Source: Isoetes taiwanensis | Lineage: Eukaryota; Streptophyta; Lycopodiopsida; Isoetales; Isoetaceae | DNA length: 64,000 nt | Assembly (NCBI GenBank): GCA_021234155.1 | Contig: JAJEKV010000015.1 | Coordinates: 2,886,852 to 2,950,851, forward strand | Reading direction: 5' to 3' | Part shown: positions 36,603 to 49,705 of the stretch, in pieces | Layout of the letters: each line of letters starts with the position of its first letter | Numbering within the stretch: position 1 is the stretch's first letter | The notes under the pieces: model-generated | What the model was told of the DNA's origin: nothing | The model's input: only the letters and a program-made list of their open reading frames with translations | Databases searched by the model: none | Translations under genes and position numbers: made by a program

Positions 36603-37018
36603 GTCAGCCGTGTTGTGGATATCCCCAAGTGTCAGCCACATTTGATGCATATATAAGAATATTCATTTCTAGGATGGGTCCTATGATACAATCAAGTGGC
36701 CGAAGTGAAGTGGTGTTCTCATTGAGCTTTGTAAAATCGTTGAGTACAAAATGATTCCCCTATTCGGGGTAGAACTTTTGAAAAAACTTGAAATTTGAGT
36801 GCTCTGAAACTAGACAATCATCGAGAGCACAATGAAACTCAGGACTACATGATAAAAGATGATTCATTCGCCGCTTGGTCTATGCAAAAGTGAGAAAAAC
36901 TGGCGACCGCTTCTCATCGGGATGAAAAACCCCGCCCTTTCAGGTTTTCGAGGAAAACCCTAATGAGAAACGGTCGTCAACGCTCTCAATGAATGCCGCT
37001 AGCATACGTCTGCCGAGA
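36603..37018. other. host sequence to junction with unit copy 2
   Basis: No gene recognised. The join to the repeat array at about 37019 is direct (gaagtgatacaagcaaacc against aaacagtaatgcaagcaaacc in copy 3), without a terminal repeat or target duplication. Confidence 0.5.
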
Positions 37019-39954
37019 AGTGATACAAGCAAACCACTAGAAAAAACAAATGCAAATTTCAACCCCACCATGCCATTAACCTGAGTGAACAAGATGAAGA
37101 AACCCAACCATAATGAACTGGGCAAGAGATACCACCTTGACAAGATAGAAAAAGACACCCCAGCATGAACACTGAAAAGAATTGACCAGGAGAAACGTGG
37201 CATATAAAAGTGGTCGTAAAGAATGGACCAATAGAACTTTTATGAAAGAGCAAAGTATCTGACTATGGAAAAATTATATGTCAAGAAAAGGCTGATTAAA
37301 TCGAGAAACATAACTATCCCATGCCAAACGCACATATGTAATGAGCGGACTTACCAACCAAACCATGAGTAAAAGACACCAACCAAATGCGTGTTACCAA
37401 GACTGAAGATCTAAGATGCAAAGGATGCAACAACCATAAAGGATGCAAAGATAGAATTGCATAGAATCGTTGAGCAATGAACCTATAACGAGCCTCGAAA
37501 GGAAGAAGGGCCGCAACAAAGGTGATATAACAAGAATTGATCAAGCATGAAGAAGAAAAAGCGAAAGTCAACACGAAAAGAGGACAAACACGTATGGGAC
37601 AAGATAACCATAACATAGACCAAAAACGTCGAGCAATACAAAAATGTAAAATAGAAATTGGAATGAAAAGGAAATAGAATGAAATACGAGAAGTATGACG
37701 AACATGCAAGGAGAAATAGAAGAATTAAGACGTTTATCGCTAATGTCATACAATGCAAATATATAATAAGCCCTCAAAGGCGAGAAAAACTGAGATCGTA
37801 TGACACAAAAGCGTGCATGGGCCCTCAAAGGGCAACCCAGGACAAAACAACTGGGAACATATGAAAAAAGCGCATGCATTGACCGACACAGGGGGGACCA
37901 CATGGATAGAACTAAAGAACCAACGAGTAATCCAAAATAACTATATGGACATTCACAGCATTCCCGCGTAATTAGAGACATGAAAATGAAAAATAAATGA
38001 ACAAGCCCCGGTCTATCCCGACTTAATCATAGCAATAAGTTAAATGGAATGTATGAATATGAGTCCGAAAGAAAGGAAATTGCATGACATATAGAACAAG
38101 CATCGAAATAACGAACCTAGTTGGAATCATGCAATGCACAAAGTTCCCAAAAGGCAAATGAAACCATGCAATACACATATCATCTACTAGATATATATGC
38201 CCAAAATGATATAGTATAGAAAGTCGGAGAGCAAAAGAAACTGTATAAATAAAACCATAGAAAGCCCCAAGATGAATTTAATGTGAACATCGAGCGCCAA
38301 ATAAACGGTCTAGAGAAAGAGATATGGCAATCAACACATGGCCTAAAAGCTTGAAAATTACGCAATGCACAATCTCTCAGAGCCCGGGGGTGCAACATGA
38401 CAAATGTACATGGCAAACCGCTCTCATGAAATTGATGATTCGAGTTACAAAAAACAATGCAATAAAATCTCAACCGAATGCGCTCAGGAGAACATACCAG
38501 AAGATCGTATGCAGAATCATGTGAATCAAAGGGACAAACAGAAGTAAAAGAAGTAACTATCATATATGACAACAAAGCATATACACATCTAGATAGCGGC
38601 TAAAGGGCACCTAATGAACAAAGGGGCAACACATGTATCGTGGGAAATATCATGCATACGCATACATGTAAAGCTTTAGCACCTATGCACGAATACTTCC
38701 AAAACTAAAAGATATCGAGGAGGAGAAAATGACTCTACTCGACTCAAATCGGACTAGAGAATAACACGCAACAAGAAGGGGGAACGGTTACAACAACAAT
38801 GCAAAAATATTAGAAAGAACATACATACCATGTTCAAGTCCCTTGTGTTGATGCAAAGGTCACTTGCCACGCTAAATGTCGATGGTGCTAAACATTTCGT
38901 GGTTGAAAAAACATGCTTGATGCACCATGGTTGTATAGCAAAATCACACGTTTCAAATCAAAACAAGTCAATTTCAAGACCACAACTTACTTGCCAACAA
39001 CCTTCCTAAGGGAACTAGCCCTACAAGATGTAAGAAAATAATCTCGCAGATATAAACCATGTATACAACCAACACGACCAAATTTATAAGGACAAGAAGC
39101 GTAAAATAACTCGAGGCAGACAAGTTGCCAAGACAAAAACTGCCTAGCAGAGACATACCACGTGGCATCTTCAAAGTCCCATAAGCTCTAGGGTATAACA
39201 TAAAACCGAGATATACACTTGTTGGCCTTAAAGCTATCTTTCTATAATAACTCTAAGTTCAATTATGATAATTCACTACATCTAATGTTATACCACAACC
39301 ATAATGATGACAAGAACTTCTTCTATCACAAGACGACCTGTTCTCTAATCATACGAAAATTGATATCCTTACATAATCTGCCATGCTGAACCAACCCTGA
39401 GGTGTTGAGTAATATGGGGCATCGCAAAGTGCATGCAATAACTAATACTTTCACATAGTGTTAGCAATAACATAGAAGCTATAAAGCCCAAAAAGAGATT
39501 CTGAGCAAGACAAGAAAAATTCAAAGAACAGGGCCACTAGACCCGACAAAAGCACAACACGCCTAAGAGGAAGTATAGCAAGACAAACCCTACAAAATTC
39601 ACAAATAAACTTAAAATGAAAGCGAGGTCATCCATAGAGGGGGCAAGGATAACTGACGCCTGGTATCCCTGCCTAAGATAGAAAATACAAAACAATCGGA
39701 AAGAAGCGGTGGCGAATCGGCCAGGGGTGCCAGATGCATGTCGAATCTGAGGCTAGATGCAGGTGAGGATGCCGCAATCGCCAAGAACGACCCATCAAGA
39801 GAGTAAGGAACGAAACTTCGATCAAATTAGTACCGCACGAACTCGGTAGGAGGTTCTTGGCGGGGACTGGGGGTTATCCCGAAAGGGAGATTCATAAAGA
39901 GACGCGGAAAGGGGCATAGATCCGTGGTAGGATGCGGTGAGGATTTTGCAACCC

Positions 39955-40130
39955 TCAGAACCGATCGAGACCAAGGCAGAAAATAGAGAAACACGATAGG
40001 ATCGAGAAACAAGGCAGAAAATAGAGAAACAAGATAGGATCAAGCTGATAGGATCGAGACCAAGGCAGAAAATAGAGAAACAAGATAGGGATCCAGAACT
40101 TCAAGATATCTGAGAAAATAGATGATAAAC
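39955..40130. repeat. AG-rich minisatellite, copy 2
   Basis: Equivalent of 6500-6690. It is followed to about 40400 by further diverged repeats of a gaactggaagcaa..gatcc motif. Confidence 0.75.
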
Positions 40131-40720
40131 TGGAATGCAAGTTGGACCCTCGTGAATCGAAGCAGGCGAACTGAAAGAAACCCGGAAGAGAGATGCCGCT
40201 TGACCAAACCAAGGGCGGAAGAGCGCGCAAAGATATGGCAACGAGGACCCATAAGAAAAACCGGAAGAACTGGAAGCAACGATCTAGAAAAACCCACTTG
40301 AACCGGATCAAAAAAAGAACTGGAAGCAAGCGATCCAAAAAGAAGAATGGAAGTAAAGCGATCGGAAGAACCACTCGAACGGATCAAAGCAAACCACTTT
40401 CGAATCAAACCTACTTGTAATCATAGAATCAGAACCAAACACACGAGAAAAAGAACACACCAAGTCATCAAAACAAACTAACCTTTGAAAGCCAAAGAAC
40501 CCCGAAAAGCCAAATAACTTGAGCAAGGCAGTGACACCTCTAAGACCCGAAAGCAAGGCAAGACACCTCGGAAGCAATCACGCAAAAGGTAACTTAGGTA
40601 GTAGGTAGGAGAATAGTCTTTTGTGGTCGTGGGATGGGATGAAACTTGTGGAGACAAAAGAAAAAGAATGAAAAAGGAGCTCAAGAGAACGCCGATGACT
40701 GGAAAGGAAGAATGAAGCCG

Positions 40721-40793
40721 TATAAATAGGAGAGGCGAGGAAGGGCGTCCCCATCCAAGGAATGTCGGTTCTATTGCTATCACAATAGAACCG
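40721..40793 (+). promoter_or_regulatory. TATA-like box and hairpin, copy 2
   Basis: Same arrangement as in copy 3: TATAAATAGG at 40721-40730 and an intact 11 bp inverted repeat at 40766-40793. Both elements are unchanged relative to copy 3. Confidence 0.45.
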
Positions 40794-41199
40794 TGGCATT
40801 TTCTTTTTACTAGCCCCCTTTCATTTTATTTTTATTGCCCCCTAGCTAAGATGTCTGATAATAACAGAAAAGCTGCAGCATTATTTGGATCCCATTGTAT
40901 CTGATCTCCATCATGACAATGTCAACATCAAATCTGCAGGAACCAAGCATGACAGTATTATAATAGATGTCATCCTTTTCTTCCGTTGCTAGCTTGCATG
41001 TAACTATTTAGCTTATCTCCTTCACATAACAAAATCCAAACATGTAAATCATGTCGTTAGCATGTAATATAAAATTGCACCATAGATGCATTTAAAGTTG
41101 CAGCCATCAAGATATTTCTTCTCACAAAACTAGTTGGCTTTTCTACCTTCAAACTTGCTTTCTTCTCCACTAGACTTCTTGAGTTCTTTCAACCATTTG

Positions 41200-42715
41200 G
41201 TAGTAGTATCGGGGTTCATCAGGGATGCCCTCTCCCCAACATTGTTGGGCTTTACATTGATCAATTGGAAAGGCTGGCTTGCGATAATGGGGCGTGAGAG
41301 CTCACCTTCTCCACCCAGATCATCAGGCGATTAATATATCGATGATGTGGGCCTCCTAAGCTTATACACCGGTCTACCGGCCAGACATGCAGCGACATCT
41401 CGATGCCACGGACACATACGCCAAGCAACCGATATCGATCAACACGGCCAAGACTAAGGTAGTTCTCATATCATCCTCACGTCGTTAGGATCCCCATCAT
41501 CGATTCATCGAGGGCAGAATGTGGAAGTGGCATCCACATACAAATATTTGGGAGTGGAGTTTCCTTCTACTATGCCTTTGGGACACATCCATATATGACT
41601 ACGAGTGACGGAAAGGGCTGGAAGGCACTATATGCAATGCAAAACAATAGTCATAGCGGAGTTGTATGATTGGGCCCATCGATCACACTGTTTAAAGTCT
41701 TAGTGGAGCCTGTCCTTTTATCTGGGGTTGAAGTATGGGGGCCCAGTAGTATCCTAAGCTACTTGGAATGACTTGGGCAAAAGCGAGAAAGTCTTTTGGT
41801 ACGAGCACTAGAGGGTGAAGTCCACATACCCATATCAAATTCTATTGCAGGGGATGGAATTCTTGCCTCTTCCGAGGGCGGCCCTTGATTGCCACATTGT
41901 CTATTTTCAAAAGGTGGTCAATATGGACGATGCTCGTCTCTCTAACCTAGCTTATATCATGGCAATGGGGCCGCAGCGCCTCAAGGCCATGCTTGGAGGG
42001 AAAAGAGAGCTCAATGGTTGGCTAGATGGAATGTTGGAAGCCGGGGTGCATACATGTGCAAAAGCGAACATATATCGCCATAGCTTGACGCTTGCTTCCT
42101 CAACAAGCTTTGGGATGCCAGTGCCCTTGAACAGGTCAAGACAACACACTACCAGCGCCACATAAATCCCACATTGGAACGAGGCCCGCAATGCTACCTG
42201 CGTACCTACTTGCTCATGAAAAGGCACACACTCATTGCCTCCATTCGCACAGAAGCACACCATCTTCGAATTGAGACGGGCAGATGGATTGGTGAGCCAC
42301 GCCAGGACAGGCTCTGTCAATGCTGCCAAATGGGAGTCATTAAGGATGAATCTCATACCCTTCAAAGTTGCCCAGCATATGATCAAATCCGGACGCGATA
42401 TGCTGAGTTGGTCAGGCCTAGCCAGCCACTACATGTGACATTGAGCACGGCTTCCGTACGGGTGCTGGAATCATACCTTCAGGAGGTTATGGACATGTGA
42501 GATCAGCTATGTCCTCGGGCACACACTTGACACGTATATATACATTTATTTCATGATGATGTATACAATATTTCTTATTCGCCATGGTTTTCCCTCGAAA
42601 ACCCTTGGTGAGGGGTTTTTAACTTCAGGGCGATGTAATAAGTTTGTTGCGCTCCTCCGATTGGTATCAGTGGATGATAAAAATCATTCTTTTTTTCTTT
42701 CTTTCTTTCTTTGCA
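41200..42715 (+). mobile_element. 5'-truncated LINE, copy 2
   Basis: Equivalent of 55605-57120 but more broken upstream: the YADD codons read ATA TAT C GAT GAT at 41334-41346, which loses the frame. The C-terminal 108-codon frame at 42174-42500 is intact and contains the Cys/His cluster (LCQCC, HTLQSC). The TTTC tail is near 42691-42712. Confidence 0.8.
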
Positions 42716-44251
42716 TTGAGAATTTTAATGCCACTACTTTCCAAAAACTTAGCAGATAATTTTTTATTAATCTTCCTTGCCACATGAATTAGCTTCTTGC
42801 TTGTCACACTGCCACTTCCAGTTTGAACTTTAGCGTTAGTCTTTGGTAGGATAATTATGCTATAGAAGATTCTTAGCCTCTCTATTCAGACCCAATGTCC
42901 TCTTGAGACTGGCGGCTACGTGTTTATACAAAGTTTGAACACTCATCAACTGCCAATTTAGTTCCTTAATGCAATATAACCTTCTTGAAGGCTTTTCAGC
43001 TTATTGTTAGAAGGATTAATAATGTGACAGAATGTGAATTTCATTTAACCAAAGAATGCTTTATAAGATTGTCCTATGTACATATAGAATTAAAGAACTA
43101 AAGATTATGTCAAGCGTCCAAACAAACTATCAAACTTTAATAAGCATTAACGCCTACAGGGCAGTTAAATACATGTCGGACTGCAGAAAAATCCGATGGC
43201 TGCTAATTATTTTGGCTTACGTGGCATGATACGTGGACACTCTAGAATTGCAGCAAAAGTTGCACCTGGGGTTAGACAACCCTGCTAAAAAAAAACGATA
43301 TCAAAGGGTGGAGCAACTAATAAAAAGGTGGTTGCAATACAAAGATGGGGTCGAGGAGATAAAAAGGGGCATCAATTATTTTGGACAAAAGAGCCGAGGT
43401 TCTTTTTTAAGGTCACCTTATAATGAAAATGGGCTTCCTTGGAAAAGGGGGTCATGAGCAAATATATAACAGGGGCCTCGACCTATTAACAAAAACATTA
43501 CAGATGGATGATCTTCAGTGTAGCGGCAGCACCACATGGACAGTTGGCATCAACCACCTTTGCAATCGCTACTCTAACAAAGGAATCTAGTGACTGTGGC
43601 AGTCCGAAAAGAAAAGCAACGCCACCTTTGTTCTATTTTTGGCAGAGATATCTTACACTGCAGTCTCCGCTCCCTTTGAATTTGTGAACCATATAAAGGG
43701 TTGGAATCCCTGATGAGTTACTAGAGCCTTGATTGAACCGGAACGATATCCTAAATCCTTTCCTTAATCCCTGTTGTAAAGGCTTGATTTGTGTCTACTT
43801 GGAGTAGAATGTTAAAACGCTCATGTCTGTTCCCAGCCATCGGTGTAATTTTTCTTGCTATAGAATATGTGTATGTTATAATCCTGTGGACCCGGTTGGG
43901 TGGTTAACCGTGTAATCCAATCAAATTATCTGAGATAAATGATACTTGGATCTTGTTCTTCAATTGAGATGATGTTGAGCAGCTAATTAGTTTTCCGTAA
44001 TCAATGAATCGTATCACCAGGGACCTGTTTCTGTCCTAAATTATTCTGAGAGAATGGATGGAAGATTCAAGGAAGATAGAATAAATATATGATAGCAAGT
44101 TTATCATTGTACCATGCAGGTATGAAACATGTCATAATTTTACTCGATATCCGTAACTCATGGATGAAGCAGATTCATGGAACTGGGGGAAAACATACAT
44201 TGACATAGAACTATCCTTTCAAATAATAAGAAATCAATTAGTGTTTCCTAC

Positions 44252-44841
44252 CATGAAAGTACTCCTCTCTTGTCCCTTGCAAAATATGGTAATCCTCTCT
44301 GATCCAATCGACTGGCTTCAGATCGATGTAATTCTTGGCCTAGCTCAAAATCAGTAATATATGTTCGTTAAAATGACAAGGGTCATTTTTATAAAAAGTG
44401 ATAGAAAAAATGCATCACATTTGCTTTCTCAAGATCCTCTTGGTACAAATAATATTCAAGTTCAGAGGCTGCCATTGGAATGTAACTGCCAAGTTCTTCT
44501 GCTTTCTTGATTTGATCTCTCATAATTGATCTGGGAGCATGAAGAGCTAGCTCGTGGCTTTTCTCATCAACCACATCACATAGGACTAAAGCTGTTTTTT
44601 CTAGCCTATACTGAATCATTAGCAAAAATACCATATTAGGAAAAAAGAATACAAGGCTCACCACGTTGCAATGCGGACAATCCTAAGTTGAGGAACCAGA
44701 TGAATATCCCGATACCCAAGCTCCTAACTGACATACTTATACCCTGAAACTGCCTCCATGTTTAAGTCGATTGCTAGTAGATATGAACAAGAATGAGTAC
44801 CATCAGGTACTGTGCTTTCCAGAAAGAAATGCCCAGTATAT
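44252..44841 (-). pseudogene. glutamine synthetase-like (PuuA type) gene fragment, copy 2
   Basis: Three minus-strand exons with phase-consistent GT-AG junctions: 44841-44662, 44605-44419 and 44339-44252. Spliced, they give the family landmarks GTHSCSYLLAID, TALVLCDV, ELEYYLYQ and DYHILQGTREE in the right order and spacing. An in-frame TAG interrupts the first exon, just after KYVS. The nucleotide sequence is practically identical to copy 3. Confidence 0.75.
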
Positions 44842-45053
44842 CTGTTTTCATCAACAATGTAGAAGTATAACTCAGATATTCAAGACCCTAATATTATATT
44901 TGCAAATTTCAAGCAGATGAATTGAATCTTGTTTGCAGAGATCACTATTTTGCTTTAAGACCAAAAACCCCAAAGTAAATGGCTATAATTTGGCTGTATG
45001 CTCATAATAGTGGCTATAATAGTGGCACACCAAGCCTAACTTCGATCAGCACA

Positions 45054-45374
45054 TCAAGCAAATAGAAATGAAATTGGTGAAGTGGCTAAGCAATCAGAGA
45101 ACTCTGGGACAGAATTTATGCTCTGATGGAATCTAGCTCTGATGGCTTCTATACCGTTATTGAGGGTTGAATAGAACTCCATTGTTTCTTCATCACCAAG
45201 GAGTATCTGACCCCTCCAAATTTGTCTATTTTGCGCCTCCAGATCTGGAACTTGCTTGCAAAGGTAGGCTGCCCATATATCTGAAACAATATATGATACC
45301 ACCTTTGAAAGGTAGATATGAGATAACACAGAATCTAGGATAATGTGGTGGTCTGTAGAGCAGAAAAGAAACAC
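45054..45374 (-). other. possible exon of unknown gene, copy 2
   Basis: Same sequence and open frame as 59461-59781. The copy 1 equivalent (about 11640-11960) is frameshifted. Confidence 0.3.
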
Positions 45375-46796
45375 AAAGAATGTACCCTACTTGTTTCTTG
45401 AAAAAATCCAGAATGATGGAAGAAAACTTACAGGTGATTCATCACACTCTGGAGCCAACGCCACTACGAGGAGCTCCGGCGATGGAGCCCTCGATCGTTT
45501 TGATGTCGGCCTTCGATGGAGTTAACAAAAGTAAATGGAGGGGTCTGACATCGGATAAATCTTGGTCGATGAATCATGAAGTTATTAACTAGATGTTAAA
45601 ACGTACCATAACAAAAATCAATGTGAAAGGGGGTTAAATGCCTAATTTAAAATTTGTTAAAAGTTAATCCCTTCAATTTAACAAATTTCTACAAAAAACA
45701 CGTGTGTTACTAGTTAACTTAAAGTTTTTTAACTTAACAAAATTAACCCCATGGTGTGTAGGTACCCTAACTCCTGCATAAAAATGAGGCATCCGATTCT
45801 TTAGAAGGCCTACGAATTTGAAAAGAAATCAGGCATAGTTATTCAATTCGTCTCAGCTCTACAGCAGTGTTCAACGTTCATAGGTAAGATATTGTCATTT
45901 TGTTTCTATTTGTAATATTTTTTCTTCAATCTTTTTTCTTTTGCCTTCAAATCCGACTCCGGTAGCTCCTTTCATTTCTTGCCATATCTGTTCGTTTTTC
46001 TTTTTGTTTGATCCATTTTTGCTGTAGATCGAGATGGACCTTTCTGGTGCCCAGAAGAGGATCAAGAAGCGTATTCAAGCCACTGCTTTTTGGTAAAGAT
46101 TATGCTGGAGTAAACCTACCAATCCATAAATCAGATCTTTTGTGCTTCCTATTGACAGCTCCAGATCCACGGCTATGACGAACATAAGCTTTGGTATAAT
46201 TACCGTTCGTTCGCAGCTGCCTCTGGAAAGAATCCAAAAAAAAAAAAAAAAGTTGTCTATTAGCCACGCCTTTTCTGAAATGGCTCTGGCATCTTTGAAG
46301 ATTTCAAGATATTGTAAGCCCAATATTTCTGACTCATGAATGCTAAGAAGCTCTGGAATAGCCTTTGTCGTGCCAATGGACACCATAATTTTGGAATTTT
46401 TCTTGTGCCTCTGTGGCCATTTCTGTCTATTAGTGTCATTTTCCACTTGCCATTAAGTTAAGTTATCTTAACTATTTGGCTATCTCTTAACCTAACTAGA
46501 AAAAATTTCTAGTTTTCCATTGAGGTGGTGAAAATTCCCCAAGAATGGGCTAAGGGGAAAGAACAAGAGACAGTATACTTTCAATTCCCTCCTTTGAAGA
46601 GTGGTCAATGGGATATTTATCTAAGGCCAATGGGATATTATATGTAGATTCTAGCTCATATTTGTATTGTCTAGATAATTCTAGCTCATATTATATTGTC
46701 TATATTATTTTAGATCATATTATATTGTCTACCTCATCTTATTATTGAAACCTCAATCTTTTTTGAACATAATTCTTTTAATATATTAATGTACCC

Positions 46797-46930
46797 CGCA
46801 TAGGTTTAATAGGTTTAATGCATAAGTTTACATAGATTTAATGCATTTCAATGGGCTTTCATAGGTTTAATGCATAGCTTCCATGGGTTTAATGCATAGG
46901 TTTACATAGGTTTAGTAGGTTCTATGCATC
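46797..46930. repeat. GTTTAATG-type minisatellite, copy 2
   Basis: Degenerate repeats of cataggtttaatgcat-like units of about 20 bp (ataggtttaatagg, catagatttaatgcat, cataggtttaatgcatag, catgggtttaatgcatag). Unit copy 1 breaks off exactly at the left edge of this repeat. It separates the noncoding unit body from the nad1-bearing part. Confidence 0.8.
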
Positions 46931-47059
46931 ATTTTAGAAAGATACCTCTGCAAAAATAAACTCTGGCCCTCAGAACCACATTTTTCACTCTGAGTTATCT
47001 TTGTCCACTCCATAACTACTTTTCTCACTCTGAGTTGCCTTTCTCGACTCATGAATCTG

Positions 47060-47218
47060 TTTGGCATTCCCTTGTTTCATGTATTAATTATGTTCTTTAT
47101 TTCCTGTCTAGCAGAAACTAACAGAGCTCCATCTGATTTACCAAAAGCAGAAGCTGAATTAGTTGCGGGCTATAATGTGGAATATTCTTACATGGGATTC
47201 GCTCTTTTTTCTCCTAGG
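47060..47218 (+). pseudogene. nad1: mitochondrial nad1 fragment (nuclear copy), unit copy 2
   Basis: The frame starting 47051 contains [20 protein letters not shown] and [19 protein letters not shown], diagnostic of subunit 1 of mitochondrial NADH dehydrogenase (complex I). About 53 codons match; the frame then leaves the protein at a tttttt(c)tcctaggctc stretch. Two residues differ from the usual protein: Ser where Phe is normal after RAP (TCT for TTT, which could be an unedited C-to-U site) and Lys for Glu after DLP. It is flanked by nuclear repeat sequence, so it is read as mitochondrial DNA transferred to the nucleus, not a functional gene. Confidence 0.85.
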
Positions 47219-47314
47219 CTCTTAGACTTGCATTTCTCACTCTGAACTGTCTTTCTGGACTCTCTTTCTCGACTCTCAAGTAGAGAAAAGCCCTTAAACC
47301 TGCACTTGCACTGT

Positions 47315-47340
47315 CTTTCTCGACTCGCAAGTCGAGAAAG
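47315..47340. repeat. perfect palindrome next to nad1 fragment, copy 2
   Basis: The 11-base arm ctttctcgact (47315-47325) is followed by loop cgca and the exact reverse complement agtcgagaaag (47330-47340). Related half-motifs (cactctgagtt.., ctttctcgactc, cgacttggaattgagaaagg) recur from about 46985 to 47385 and at 47757, so it is one member of a local family of short inverted repeats around the mitochondrial insert. Confidence 0.85.
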
Positions 47341-47520
47341 GCCCTCAAACCAGCCTTTTTCACTCCTCGACTTGGAATTGAGAAAGGCTCTCTACATTTC
47401 TTAAACATGGCCTTCAGAATTGGTTATTATCTTAATTGTCCTATCTATGGCATCACTTGACTAACTTGATTCTGTCTTTTGCAATTCTTATTCCAACCAG
47501 ATATTACATACTCGAGAGTC

Positions 47521-47655
47521 ATGGAAAGACCCTTTCAGAAGAAAGTAGGCACGAAGAGGGTGGTGACATTAGTTGGACAGTCCATGAAGCATGTGTATGA
47601 AATGGATGTAATCGTTGTGACAGTACAACCACCATGGTCTCTTCCTCTACTATAA
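47521..47655 (+). CDS. small open frame, unknown, copy 2
   Basis: 44 codons beginning MERPFQKKVGTKRVV and ending in TAA, preceded by an acceptor-like sequence (tattccaaccag). It is identical at 61939-62073. It could be a terminal exon or chance; no family is recognised. Confidence 0.2.
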   Translation: MERPFQKKVGTKRVVTLVGQSMKHVYEMDVIVVTVQPPWSLPLL

Positions 47656-48254
47656 AATAAATTGTAATGATAATATTTATAAATAAAAATTCAATGAATA
47701 CTAGCACTTTATATGAAGAAAGTAAACTATTTCATTGGTTATAGATGTGTTTTTCAGTTTCTCGACTTGTCATTCTAGAAATGGAGGCCATTTATATTCC
47801 TTAAGTTTTTTATTCGCACAAGAAATAAATGTTCTTTTCAGCCAATAATGGGGGATCAATCAATTCACACCTCCTTCTGGATTGAAATAATAGGGTTCCA
47901 AAAAAGAGTGGGAATCGCATGTGACCCACCTTAATTAATGCGACTTGTATATTTAGCATGTTAAAACTTAACCTAACATTTTATCTTTTGGTTTTTATGT
48001 CAATTTTTGCTACTTTTTGGCCGACTCGAATTACTTAGTGTAAAAGGCCCTTTTGACAGTCAAACAATCGATTTGCGTGGAGTGACCCAAGTGGTTGCTT
48101 TCTTCAAACTTGATTTTACTAGTAAGTCCAAATTGTATTTATATTGATAAAGCAACTACATACATAGCATATTTTCAAAACAAAACTAATAATCTCTCAG
48201 AGTTTTGTCTTTCCTGATCCTCCTGACTAGGTTCATATCCTTGGGCATCACCCT

Positions 48255-49560
48255 CAGCCTTTTCGCGTGAATGGCACACTCCCGTGCATACTTTGTAGAT
48301 AAGCTAAATCAGGCTCTGTCATGATTGTAACTTTCCCGTGCATACTTTGTCAGGCTCTGTCATGACTGTAACTTGCCAGAGATGCAATCCCATGTTATCA
48401 CCTATTGAGACTACTCCAGGTTGCATCTCCATGGTCCAATAAGGTGGTCGCATTTCCCGTCCTGAAGTGTAGTGGCTCCACAGGCAGCTAGACGATCGTG
48501 GGAACACATGTCCTTCCCCTACTGAACTTTCCAAAACAAGAGCCAGGCTGACATCTATAACTCTTAAGAAACAGGACAACACCATTGACCCAGGGAGTGT
48601 CAGATCCATACTCGACCCACACGTGACCGATTATAAATCTAGCCCGCTATAGGATCCCAGTAGCCACGCTCAACAGGGTCCTCCTTCACTTTGCCATTGA
48701 CCCCATTGTGTGGTGCTCAGTCACTCTATAGTCTTAATAGCCTGGTGGGCTCTATGCACAGGTTGTATATGTTCCATGAATGAAAGGGTCTAAACTAGGA
48801 CCATCATCTAAATAATGGCTACTAGGTCTCTACCTTCTGTCCCAATACACAAGAGGTGCAAACATGAGGTCAACCAATATCGTACATCATCATAACCTGA
48901 TAAATAACAAGAATAACTAATCCTAATTCCTAATCACATGCAACTAACTTAAGTCTAGGGTTTATAATCAGAATTGCATGCTCTAGAATGACTCTATTAG
49001 AAGTATGACATACTAACTCATCTAGAATGCTAACTCCCAGATGAACTAGCTAAGAATCTACTCGAAAAGCCTGCTCCTGAAGAATTCTCATGTCCCCGGC
49101 TGTTCTAAGGTCTCTATCACTTGCAAGCAGTTTGGAATAGATGCTTCTCCTCTGATGCACGTAAACTCCTGCAACAAGCTATGATGTCGAAGACGATCCT
49201 TGAATCGGAGTTGTGAGCGCGAACTGGGATCAGAAGCCGATGGAGCCCAAAAGTGGCCTACGTTTGGAGTTTGGCCTTTTATGTATTAAGGTTTACATGA
49301 AAGGCCACTTGACTCCAATAGGGTGCGTCCATGTGGCGGGTGACCTATAAGATGAAGGCATGTGGAAATGGGTTCCCCCGTAAGGTTGGCTACATTATAT
49401 AAATAAATTATCCATGCCCCCCCACGTGGTGCATACAAGTCTACTAATGTAGAATTGTATGGGTGACATGGCCAAGGATATATGTATTTATACTGTATAT
49501 CCTAGGGGAACGTCACAGTCCATAATTCATAAGTATTTGTATTATGCAAAATATAGAATG
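48255..49560 (-). mobile_element. LTR-like segment, unit copy 3
   Basis: Equivalent of 480-1740. The degenerate primer-binding-site block (ggctctgtcatga.tgtaac on the plus strand) occurs twice, at 48312-48331 and 48352-48371, so the LTR end is locally duplicated with a period of about 40 bp. The minus-strand reading around it is LTR end, PBS, then internal sequence to the left; no internal retrotransposon domains are recognisable left of it in the unit. Confidence 0.55.
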
Positions 49561-49705
49561 AAAAAAAAGTAAATCATAAGATTCACACAATAGAAGCAAC
49601 TAAATCAACTAAATCATAAGATTCACACAATAGAAGCAACATAAATAGGGTTTCTGTTACAAACCAAAGGTTAGCCAACAAACAAAAAACCAAACATCTA
49701 GTAAA

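Larger units (their letters stand above)
37019..47780. repeat. 14.4 kb tandem unit, copy 2 (left end lost, internal deletion)
   Basis: Alignment to copy 3 starts near 37019-37025 (equivalent to about 50060 in copy 3 and 2245 in copy 1). At about 37625 it jumps forward: the stretch equivalent to 50675-52050 of copy 3 (about 1.37 kb, including the three 57 bp repeats) is absent. From there to 47780 it is collinear with 52054-62200 at an offset of about 14.41 kb. The last 5 kb are almost identical to copy 3; the LINE part around 41.2-42.0 kb has many more differences. Confidence 0.93.

Noticed and set aside
44160-44357. 65-codon plus ORF repeated at 58567
   Set aside because: It is the complement of the glutamine-synthetase-like exon C and its intron; the minus strand carries the family motifs.
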